From positions 23,190,224-23,254,223 of the forward strand of contig CM060472.1 in assembly GCA_030544235.1 (NCBI GenBank): 64,000 nt of DNA, read 5' to 3'. The position numbers were made by a program, and so were the translations under genes. Source of the stretch: Lepturacanthus savala (taxonomy: Eukaryota; Chordata; Actinopteri; Scombriformes; Trichiuridae). The notes beneath the pieces were generated by a model. That model saw only the letters and a program-made list of their open reading frames with translations. It did not search any database and was not told the DNA's origin. Shown here piece after piece: positions 22,277 to 32,665 of the stretch (position 1 is the first letter of the stretch; each line of letters starts with the position of its first letter).

Positions 22277-25200
22277 AAAAGGAGCAAAAGATGTTGAGGG
22301 TAATCAAACAAACGCAAAAGACCGTGCCCACCTACTGCAAAGTAAAGGACCTCTAGAATATCTATCTATTTTGAAGTAAAGACGCCAATAGAAGGGGATA
22401 GAGTAGACATGTGGGAGATTATCTCATTTTACCACTGTAGGACTGATCCTGATTCAGACCCAGACATGGCGAGGGGAGGATTACTGCAGGCTTTTAGAAT
22501 ATCTCTTGAGAAAGCTCTTCAAAGAAGGTATTATATAAAACATCCAGCAATATCCAGCAAGTGCTCTTTGTAAAAGTCTTACCAGCACCCTCCTCTTTGT
22601 AGCACTTTGTGTCTCACCTCTGTCTGTCTGTCTTTGTCCATCTGTTCACTGGGGAGGCTCGAACGAGGATTTGTGAAGGACATTTGTTAATTAGCATTCC
22701 CAAACACGAAAACCAAAGTCAAGGTGAGGAAGCCGAAGAGCTTGTGCGAAACAGGTGCCGGGCAGCTAGGCGAGGCCTTATCGCTTGCACAGATGTGTTT
22801 GTCTCTTCTATGGCTGCGTGGTTAATGATGAATGATTTCCTCTCCGTCTAAATGCCTGTTGTCACATCCCTGTCAATGGGGCCGCGAGTTACAGACTTGT
22901 AGGAGTAATGGGGTTGGCTCACTTCCAACCACACAGCAAATAGCTGAGAGCCGCCAAGAGATAGAAGAGCCGAGGAAATGAATAGTGGCTTAAAATGACA
23001 TTCGCAAAGATGTCAACAACAGCCGTCCTCCTTCGTTCCTGCACTTTTTAATTAGCGACGCACAAATTGCAAGCAATTTGCTCAACTTGAGCAGGTCCAT
23101 TTAATAACTCTGAGGAGATAATAAATTACCTGAATGAAAAAAGCTCTTTTTTTTCTTCTGAGATGCGAGCCCTTACTACTGTATGCAAGTGCTCGTGATA
23201 ATCTTTTATTAATGTTTGTAGCTAATATTGGGTCAAACGTTTTTTTTACAGTTGCAATTATTATTATTATATCATTATTTATTTATTTTTTTAACTGCCT
23301 CAGATCTTGCTTTTTCAGTTTCAGACATCTGACCCTGATCTAGCGTGGGGGGCGTGACATGAACTGAAAGGGATGTGAAATGATGGCAGGCAGCTTAATT
23401 AAAAGGCTACAGACCTGCCCTGATCATGTTGACTTCAAGGAATGTATTTGGCTACACCACATGATTGGGAGTGAAAAAACTGCTTAAAGTGATAAACTTC
23501 ATTTTGCACTCAATGCAAGATTATTCTGTGTGGCTAAAACTGTTTTAATTTCCAATAGTATTTTGTGGAATTACCGAACTGTGGTACAGGAGCAACGAAA
23601 TTACAAAAAACGATTATTTTTATTTTGACTATGTTGATGTATTTATCAGAATTCAAGGTCAAAACTTTAAAACTTTATTTTTTCAAAGTACAAAACATTT
23701 GACCCAATATAAGCTCCATAATATTTCTAGTTATAATGCAACTAGTTAAGTGTACTGAAGTATAATTGTAAAGTTCCTTTACTGAAATACATTGAGGTCC
23801 TATGAGAACCCAACATGTTCCTGCAAAGTTTGAACATTCTTGCTCCTTTAACATGAGATATTTCCCTTTTCACTGGTTTGATGTGCATGAGGCTTGGAAA
23901 AAGGTGATGTCTCTTCCATGCACCAAATTAGAATTTAGAAATATTTAACATGACAGTTCTAGAATCCTTTTCTGATGTTAGCAGGCTGCAGTTTATCAAA
24001 TCTGATCAACTCACTCACACAGTCCTCATGCATCAGATAAGATTGTTTTTTGAATATTAACTCAATATAAACTAAATGTTTTTTCCTCTTAAAATATAAC
24101 TCTGATTGTTGCTTACATTACATATATTTGTATTTTCCATTTTCCACAACAATTTACTGTGGCTTAATGTTTTTCATTTTAATTAATATAAAAAAATATT
24201 GTGGCATTTACTAAAGGCTACATTGACCACCCTGCATAAATAAAGGTTAAATGTATTAGAAGTGTAGTGCTATGCACATGTGTCAATTCTAATGTATTGC
24301 CTAAAATATATGAAATTAACAAACAAAAGTTCAGACTAGTGAGAAAACAAGGTTAAATAAAGCTAAAAATTATGCAAGACATTTCCCCTCCCTCTTATTA
24401 TATTCTCCCTTCTTGAATGAATATTGATTCTGTTGCTCTCTGAAATAGTAGTGCTATTTATTTAGTTTTATTATGGACCAGAACTCTCAAATGAAACATT
24501 TAGATTTCAGACGACCAGTGTCATTATATAATAAGAATACCGATATTAGTTTCATCATGCCAAAATCATCCAGAGTTGGATTCAAACATGCTGTATTGCT
24601 AGTAAACACAGGCCAGTACTCATATTAAGTAATATGGTTGTTTTTCTTAATATTTTAAGTCTAAGTCTTATTAAAACCCTGCAAGATACGGATTCTAAAA
24701 GCAGCGCCTGAGTTTATAGCTCAAACACTGAATTGTAACAAGTTCATGATTGGCTGCTGTGATTGTTTGCAGTCCCCCTCAACTTTCAATTTCTGAATAA
24801 TACCCTTGCAGGAGACCTGCTCCGAGATAATGAATAATACACAGCAGAGAAGACGGAAATAAATTGAGAATGCTCTTTTCTCTAGCCTCTATCCGTCTCC
24901 GCGCAATAACAGTAAGTGGCGCAGTATGCACGTCAACATGAAAGGTAAACAAAACACTCATTTGAGAGGGTATATTTCAATGTCATTCACTACAATATCC
25001 CAGATTGAACATTATTATGAAAAATACTAATGAAAAAAGGGATTGGAGTGTCATTGAAAAGTAATAAGGCTGCGTTTAAAATACACACACACATCCAATG
25101 ATCCTCTAAGGAAATACAGCCATCTCCCTCTCCACTTGAAAAAAAAAAGCGGAGAATGAGTTTTCAGGGTTCTGGGTGGAAGTCACCTTGAGTTGCGTAT

Positions 25201-28121
25201 GTGTGGTTGTGTATGTGTGTGTAGGAACACTTGAGAAAATAGAATCAGGTGGGACCGTGAACGGGCCTTGTTGAACACCTTTTTTCGCCTAAGAAAGAAA
25301 ATATATATTCAAATGGGTCCCCGCAAGCGTCTTTAACGAGGACTATGAGAAATAACGAGCCATCTTAACCTTGGGGCCAAATCCACGAAGTGAGAACGCC
25401 GAGGCTGATCAAGGTGATCTTTTATTCCCTTTCTTCCCCTCCCTCCCTCCTTACTGTCAGAAAAGTTGTTTCACCGTCAACAAAGAAGGAGAGTAAGGGT
25501 CAGCTTTTTTCTCTCCGGGTGTCACCGCAAGCTATGAATAAGGATCGACGGTTTTGTTTTGTCTCTGCTCCTGGTTTCAGCGGTGACGGATGGCAGTGGG
25601 AATGTAGGAATGCTGCAATTAGCGTGCAACATGCAAAGCTTAGCGCTGACCCTGTGACTACTGCCTGTAGTGCTGTCATTAAGTCCAACAGCTTGTGTTG
25701 TGTTCACTATCTATTCTTACCCCCCCACCCTCTGCCTCACAGCCCTCTTTTTTTCCCCTCTCCTGTCCATGTTTCTGCGTCCTTGTTTTCATTCTTTACA
25801 AGCTAATGATCAGTATCCTAGGGAACACATGCCAGGTCCATCCATCCATCGCGGCAACGCATTTTGTGGCTCCTCAACCCTCAACTCTCCTCCCTGGCAT
25901 CCTTTCAAGACGCGCGATGAGCGGCATAAACAGAAATATATAGTCAGATTCTCCTTGATTCTCTGAGAAATCTCCATTTAACATCTGCACTTGATACAGA
26001 ATATTTGATCACGCGGATCGGATTAATAATTAATAACAAAGAATTGATATGGCTTCTGGCTCCCTGGAGTTAATCTCGGAGCTGATGTGATTAGAAATAA
26101 AAGCGTTTCCTGGGAGCTGACAAATTCTCAGATCGGCGGCGAGAAATAAAGTTTGAAGTGAAAGGGTGTGTGTGTGTGGGAGGGGTGGGTGAATAAATCT
26201 AGCTGGGCACCTTCAAATCTTTATAAAACAACTCCAGAACAAAAGGCGGGCGAGCACATTCATACACAGATTTGTTCTGTAAATCTGCATTCTGAGCGGA
26301 TTCTTAATAATTGATGTTTGTCAAGGCGAGTGCACAGCTCTATCCCCTGCAGCCTCCGAGAAAAGCATGGAAACTCAGGCAAAAAAAAACTCAAATGAAA
26401 GCCGAAGCCTCTCAGACACTCAGCAAACACATGTGCATAGTCATTCAACGGAGTTTACATCTGCTCTTATATAAGCTAAAACACACATGCAGCCCACACA
26501 CACAACAGCAAACGCCCACTCGCAAACGACAAACAAGACATAATGCAGCAACATCTGTTCAGTCTCAAGTTTACACACTTTATCATGTATTTCAAGTGCC
26601 AACACGCACACCTATATGCACACAAACAAATCTGCGTCATTACCTGCTTTCATTCTGTCTTCCTCTTACACACACACACACGCACCCAAACACATCACTG
26701 TCAACACATCCATGACCATTTATCCTTTGACCATCTTATGAGTCACACTGTATCTATATTTTTAGCGGTGCTCGGATGCCACTGTTTTATATTTGAGCTC
26801 ATTTGGGCATCAGATGCACGATGACACGAATTTGTGCGAGGCAATTTTGCGAGATCAGACCCTCCGAAGCTCCCTTATTGAATATGTTTCAAGGATTTCT
26901 TGTGAAGAGAATTGAGCGTTTTTCAAACGCAGATCGCAAACAGGAAGTACTTGCAGCGAAGGCCGACCTTGGATGCGGCTCCATTGTGTTTTGGTACCAC
27001 CACCACCAGGGCTGCCAGGGACAGTCACAAGAAATGAATTTAAATACAAATTTGCAGATTGGTATTTAAGTTCAAATAAAAAAAAAATATGATGATGCAT
27101 GCAGTACTTTAATTACTGCAACCTGTGGTAATTATAGTGCAGTCACAAAGTGTCAGAAAGGTGAGGTGTTCAGATTTCTGACCGAGGACCATAATGTACT
27201 TTGTGCGCATAATCAGGATGTGGGTGTTCATGCTCGTGCTTGTAAGCATGTGTTAATAAACTACATTTGTCTTTTTTTTTTTACTCATTTGCATTATGAT
27301 CAGTAATTTGAATTTGCACATGGACTCACTCTGAGCCATTTTCATATATGCTATGAAGAGGAAGGAAGGAAGACCAGGCCAGTGATAGAAATAAAGATGC
27401 GCATGAGCACTGAAAATGATAAGCAGCCATTTTGGAGCTCTTCTCTTTCATTTGCAGATACGAATCTCAAAAGGCATCTGTCTTGGATTTTTTTTTTTGT
27501 ACTGGCAATAAAAATCTAATCTAATAAAATATAATATAATCTCCCCTGTTGAAAGTTGATCTAAGTGGACTCCATCTGTCACGTCTATGGCTGTTGAATG
27601 TCAAACAAATGTTCTCAGAAGGGCGTTAATGCCCGCATGAGCGGGTGCCGGGGCGGTTTTCAAACCGCTGGGAGTCATCTCCTCCAAGGCTTTCTATTGT
27701 GCCTGCCCGAGAAGTGGGTTACGGTTGCGGATTTAGAGTCTCTCTCAATTTTTTTCCTGAGAAAAAGAAGCCGTTCATGTTCGCTCGGCCAAAGTCTTCC
27801 CCGCAATGGCGAGGGGATAAGCTGCTGGCGAAGACTAGTAATAGGCTTTTCACACCATAATATTAGCAGGAGCTGAGGCTGGGGTGGGGGTAGGGGGTGG
27901 GGGACGCGGACGCTGTTTGCTTCAGCCTCTGACGTGCGCCAAAGATATATGAATTCATATTGGTGCACACAGAGGATGCTGAATGAATGATCTCCGAGTA
28001 ATTAGCATGCATGTACTTTGCGATTTTAGCTTTGATCAAGGGCATCGGGGGCTCTAGTGAATAGAGGGATATCTTATTTAAAAGTGTGAGTAGTGTGTGA
28101 GCAGATCTCCCCCCCTCCCTC

Positions 28122-28122
<1 letters not shown>

Positions 28123-28156
<34 letters not shown>
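28123..28156. repeat. (AC)17 microsatellite
   Basis: Uninterrupted AC dinucleotides just upstream of the pyrimidine-rich stretch. Confidence 0.95.
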
Positions 28157-28158
<2 letters not shown>

Positions 28159-28285
28159 CTAAATCTTTCATTCCCAAGCTTCCCAGCGACTTTTCTCATC
28201 ACCTGAATCCCTCCCTGCTTGTGTAATCGCATCTCCTCTACCTCCACCCAGCTGTCATTACTTATGTCTGCCGCTTCCCATCCCT

Positions 28286-28322
28286 CACCCACCCACCCAC
28301 CGCCGCCGCCACCACCCCCCCC
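28286..28322 (-). repeat. C-rich tract; minus-strand G-quadruplex candidate
   Basis: The plus strand reads CCCACCCACCCACCG, then CCG triplets, then eight Cs. The minus strand therefore offers four or more runs of three or more Gs within short spacing, a pattern that can form a G-quadruplex. No gene is associated. Confidence 0.6.
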
Positions 28323-29638
28323 AACCCTCCATCCGCCTCCTCCGGCAACCCCTGACGCCTGCCTCCACTTACCCTCCCTGTGATTACATTGCAAAATCTA
28401 ACTGAAAAAACAGGCAATCTTCTTCTCCCCAGCCTATCATCTCCTCCACTCCTTAATTTTTTTTCTCACACCTCAATCAAATATGGCTCAGCCTACCCTG
28501 CTCCGACCACCCCTCACAAACACCTCTTCCAATCTTTACCTTGGATTGGAGATAAAGTCCCCTTCCGAGTTTTGTGCATACAAAAAAAAAACTACTATCT
28601 TCTCCCATCCTGGTGCACCATAATGAAATTTCTCCTCCAGTGTTGTTCCTCTCTGACTCTTTTCATCTTCCCCAGTACAGTTCATCTCCTCCTCTTCATC
28701 TCCTCCTTTTCCTGCTTCTCCTTTTTCCCTTCTATCCATCACATTCCCCCGCCTCCTTTTTTCCTCTGACCCCGCCACCCATCACTTTAACAACATCTCT
28801 ATCCCAATTACCAGGTAACCCCCTGCAGCGACCAGGCCCCTTACATCCCTGCAATTTCCCTTCCTGAAACCTGAAAATACCTCAGCCTCTACCCCTTCCT
28901 TCTCCATCCATCCTTTTTATCGAGCAGAGGTTCGTGGCAGCCAAGAGTGCCGGATATCTGATAGCTTGTTAACTTGCATCCAGAGGAGACTCTGATTAAT
29001 CCTGGCATTTCGGAGCGAGTTATTTTGTATTTGCCTCCGCGACAGATCCCCGCAACCCACCACTGCCTCCTCTCCCACGGGGGGACCTTATGAGGAAAAA
29101 AGAAAAAAGCTTTTGATGTTAATATGGGAAAGAAAAGAAGTTAGTGATGTTGCTATACCAACCTGGGCAAATCAGAGCAGACAGACAGAACATCGGCCTT
29201 GCAGTTATGTACAAAAGATCAGTCACACTCAAGGATGTCTTTTCTCATGAGAGGCTGCAGCATTTAAATATCAGAGATAGAGAGGCTTGGACGAAAGCGG
29301 CAATTAGTGATTCTGGTGGTGCATCATGATGGAAGAAAGGAGAAAAAAAGTGCGTGATTGAAACTTTAAATTGCTGGCTCTAATGTGATTTTTCACTGAA
29401 CTGAGCAACAAATATTAATTGGACATGTCAGCTATGTCAAATTATTTGCTAACTGGCAAGATGTGTGTATTTCAGTCAGACTCCAACTAGGACCTGGCAA
29501 AGCAGTTTGCATATGCTCAGTTACAGTGATGTCATGACATTAAGTAATAGTACTGTGACATTAATGAACAATTTTTTGGGAGTACCTTTATTTTTATATT
29601 TCTATCAACTTTTGCTTTTACTGCAGTACATTTCCGAA

Positions 29639-29644
<6 letters not shown>

Positions 29645-29718
<74 letters not shown>
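29645..29718. repeat. Compound (AC)20(AT)17 microsatellite
   Basis: An AC run to about 29684 changes directly into an AT run to 29718. It is likely highly polymorphic. Confidence 0.95.
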
Positions 29719-29720
<2 letters not shown>

Positions 29721-29987
29721 CTGTTACCCAAAGCATTTTACCTCCTACTATTACTACTAGTATTTCATACTACTATGAAATAAAAGTGTGGTGGCAACAG
29801 GATACATACGATACAAGCCTGATTTGTGACATCATAAATACTTTGGAAGTCAATTATGGTGTAATATTTAGCTGCAAAAGTGTGATATGGAAACCTGATC
29901 CCTCCAGTAATGCACAAGCAGATTAAACTTCTTAATTCTCAAAATTCTGACTGCTTGCTTTTCTACAAACAGCATTTATATGTGTAC

Positions 29988-30146
29988 TTAAAGGGATAGT
30001 TTGGTATTTTGTCCAGGGAAACCTGCCAGACTACTTTGATTTTGACCAGAACTGGACCAGAACTCAGCTCACAGGACAGTGTGTACGACACTGCTGATAG
30101 GGATGCTATACAGATTCATGTCAAAAATCCTGAACTATCCCTTTAA
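29988..30146. mobile_element. 159-bp TTAA-type MITE
   Basis: Left end TTAAAGGGATAGTT; right end AACTATCCCTTTAA, a perfect 14-bp inverted pair that includes the TTAA target on both sides. The interior has no coding capacity. The ends are those of a very common fish MITE from memory. TTAA duplication points to a piggyBac- or Kolobok-type transposase acting in trans, which is inference. The element is complete. Confidence 0.85.
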
Positions 30147-30822
30147 TACTTACAGTACATTTAATATTAGAAAATTACTTGATACTTAAGTCAAATAAAT
30201 AATGACTTTAACTTCTACCAAAGTCATTTTCTGGTAAGATATTACCAGAACTATTTTTCAAGTGTGTCCTTCAGGTACTTAAACCACCACTGCTCATTTT
30301 GAAGCCTTGGTTACATCAGGGTTTCCAATCAGAATTTACAGGGGTTTTCAACCACCATCTTGGTTTTGCCCAACTTAGTTTCCCATGGACATCCCCTTGT
30401 GTGAAATTAAATGAATTACTTAAAGGTAGACATTTTTAATAGGTAGTTATAGAGATGTTTTTGCTCTAGATGTTATTCACAATCGTGCTTAATGAGGCAT
30501 GTAATTACAGGTTTAAAACTTCAGAGATTCACATTATTGCTCAAGGCACATAAAATAATTAAGTGGTTTGTAATTTAGTTATTTACATCCCAGTGTGACC
30601 ATTCCCTGCTCCTTGCTCTGTAGAATATATTTCATTCATTTAGAATCGTATCAATCATTTGTCCACTTTTCTGAAGGCAAACATTAGCTGTCAGCTTACA
30701 ACTAATACTTCTATTACCATTACACAGATTTTGTCTTTTTTCTTTTTTTGCGTGGAAAGAAAATTCTGCATTCATGGTCAGCTACATTAGTATTCCATCT
30801 GGAATGACAGCTTTTTTATATT
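30147..30822. other. Gene-free AT-rich stretch
   Basis: No exon or named repeat recognised. Confidence 0.45.
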
Positions 30823-31008
30823 TCGCTCCATAGAAATGAATCGGGCTCTGACTTTACAAGGCCATAAAATGTTTGTGTGAGCTCTTAATCCCAAATGAGG
30901 TTTAAATTCTGTTTCGGCAATGCTAGAATATATACCTCAATTGGGTGTAAGAGCTCACACAAACATTTTATGGCCTAGCAGAGTCAGAGCCTCGTTCATT
31001 GTGGAGCA
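30823..31008. mobile_element. 186-bp hairpin (fold-back) element
   Basis: Left and right arms of about 85 bp are inverted copies. The core CATAAAATGTTTGTGTGAGC pairs perfectly with GCTCACACAAACATTTTATG at 30953-30972, and outer parts (GGCTCTGACT with AGTCAGAGCC) also pair. The short centre is near 30905-30930. A separate right-arm fragment of the same family occurs at 32587-32665. It is probably a small MITE; no target duplication was resolved. Confidence 0.7.
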
Positions 31009-31545
31009 GCCCCGGATTTCATATTCCGGCAACGTCACCAATTGGTGGGATCACTCTCTGATTTATAGCTTTAGGAGAGAGTGGTGCATGTTCAGAAATA
31101 CTGACTGAACCGTCCTGCAGCACAGGCAGAACGTGTAAACTCTTAAAATGGTTGACATCCCCCCATTAGAGTGTTGAGTGCTGTATATTATTTACACTAA
31201 ATTCACTTAAATTGAATGGAGTATAAACATGAAACATGAAAAAATGTAGTGCTGTCTGAATTAGTAAGGAACTCATTTTTTCTTTTATTTGCAGACTGGC
31301 AATAAGCTACATCATCTGCACTGATATTGCCAAGCAGAATTGCCTTTTTGCACATTCTGTGGAATAAAGACCTATCAGCATTTGATCAATCAGAAACACA
31401 GCCCAGTGCTTCTGTTTCTCCCTCCATCTCTTCACTCCACGCAGACAGCAACAGCTCATCCACCTTCCAAAACAGCCCTTCTTTATTTATTCTAAGCTAT
31501 TTGTGAAAAACCACACAGTGGCCTTCTCCATTTCCTATTCTCCCT

Positions 31546-31734
31546 TTGTCATTTGAGGTTGACTTGAAGCTGTGTGAGATCAATGAGCTATCTGAGGAGG
31601 AAGAGGAGGAGGAGGAGGAGGAGAAAGGTGTCGCTGTTACAAGGGACATTAAGATGAAAATTCTGGACAAGAATGCACAGGCAATATCTTGCCAGAGAGC
31701 CTACCTTGGAAAACCTCAGATTTTAAATCTGTAG
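31546..31734 (+). other. Unidentified coding-like segment with poly-Glu run
   Basis: The open frame reads VDLKLCEINELSE, a ten-residue Glu run from GAG/GAA triplets (about 31594-31624), then KGVAVTRDIKMKILDKNAQA and a short tail to a stop at 31732. Outside the triplet repeat the residue mix looks protein-like. No family is recognised. No clear acceptor precedes it, and a GT donor before the stop is not obvious. It may belong with the 32021-32448 segment as a relic of the same gene or element. Confidence 0.22.
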
Positions 31735-31892
31735 CCAAGCCCTAGCACGATATAACAAGAAGAGACAAGGGAGTGAAAAAGATGGTAAGAGGTAGGTTTT
31801 CATTGGGGAAAAAAAACTACAAGGAGAGGTCAATGATGAACCCCATCATCTGCAAAACCATCATGATGGTGATACATTATGAAAGATATACA

Positions 31893-31898
<6 letters not shown>

Positions 31899-31986
<88 letters not shown>
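31899..31986. repeat. (TA)44 microsatellite
   Basis: Eighty-eight bases of uninterrupted TA, the longest dinucleotide tract in the window. It separates two coding-like segments and generates spurious Tyr-Ile frames on both strands. Confidence 0.96.
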
Positions 31987-31989
<3 letters not shown>

Positions 31990-32020
31990 GTGTTCATCCT
32001 GCTGTATGCCTTGAACACAG

Positions 32021-32448
32021 ATTTCCCCAAAGAACTTAAGTACACCTTTGAAGTGATTGAGACCATGTTCATGTATGGGCCGTCCACCGAGAGACTCAAA
32101 AGCTCTTACTCTAAGTCTGGTAAAGACTTTGTTAGACGCTGTATCATGGGACAGTTGATCTCCTCAAAGGAGAGACTACTGTTGTCTTGTCGGAAGAAGC
32201 CATTGATTTACAACATCTTGCAGGCCAATCCGTTTGATCTGCTGCGTTCCTTATACATTGATATACCATGTAACTGCACAGAAACATCTGTCAAGGTAGA
32301 TATTGGATACATTGGTACTGACCTCATTGTAATATTGATCTAAACTATACTTGTGCAGGCTTCATGGTGGAATATATGGCTGTGAACCACTTGTGCATTC
32401 AAAATTCTATTGTGTTAAGTTGCTTTGGCCCACATGACACCTCACATG
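32021..32448 (+). pseudogene. Unassigned coding-like pair of exon-like segments
   Basis: A 275-bp open segment starts at an acceptor-like ACACAG|AT (32020/32021) and ends at a donor-like CAAG|GTAGAT (32295/32296). It reads DFPKELKYTFEVIETMFMYG, then SKSGKDFVRRCIMGQLISS and KKPLIYNILQANPFDLLRSL. A second open piece follows AG at 32357-32358 (FMVEYMAVNHLCIQN) and ends at GTAAGC (32449). The putative intron is only 63 bp and the two pieces do not join in phase. The opening YALNTDFPKELKYTFE vaguely recalls a multicopy fish family annotated as SAMD3-like; this is unverified. The most likely status is a decayed exon pair or transposon-carried fragment. Confidence 0.28.
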
Positions 32449-32586
32449 GTAAGCTTGTGTTTAATCAATATTTGTGAGCATGAAACTCTCTTCAATGGCT
32501 TTGGGGCTATAAAATACTGTATGGGCCCAATTGAGGTTCACATTCCAATATTAGTTGAAGGTCTGAACCAGAATAAAGGCTGCTTT

Positions 32587-32665
32587 GAGTGTAAGAGCTA
32601 ACACAAACATTTTATGACCTCATAAATTCACACCCCTACTTACTGTCTATGAAGGAGCCCTGGAT
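32587..32665. mobile_element. Partial copy of the hairpin element (right arm)
   Basis: GAGTGTAAGAGCTAACACAA and ACATTTTATGACCT match the right arm of the element at 30823-31008 (GGGTGTAAGAGCTCACACAA), with similar outer sequence (GGAGCCCTGGATTT). No left arm is seen, so it does not fold. Confidence 0.6.

Larger units (their letters stand above)
22277..29644. other. Long gene-free block, mostly non-repetitive
   Basis: About 7.4 kb without a supported exon. The parts at 22640-23140 and 25980-26160 are non-repetitive, with many TAATTA-type cores in balanced composition, and could hold conserved enhancers. The 23.5-24.7 kb part is very AT-rich. AC-rich DNA lies at 26480-26700. A TTTTTTTGTACTGGCAATAAA-like tail is seen near 27490-27512. 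Pyrimidine-rich DNA fills 28200-28960. Long frames there (for example 28380-28867 plus) are rich in Pro, Leu and Ser because of that composition, not because of a gene. Confidence 0.45.

Noticed and set aside
25390..25966. Overlapping plus-strand open frames of 82-138 codons
   Set aside because: They are Pro/Ser/Leu-rich because of C/T-rich DNA, and two frames are open at once, which is typical of composition artefacts.
28380..28867. Overlapping 97-129-codon open frames
   Set aside because: They lie in the pyrimidine-rich tract and encode low-complexity Pro/Leu/Ser/Phe sequence; no motif or splice signal.
29465..29926. 153-codon open frame
   Set aside because: It depends on an AC/AT microsatellite that gives Thr-His and Ile-Tyr repeats; the flanks show no homology.
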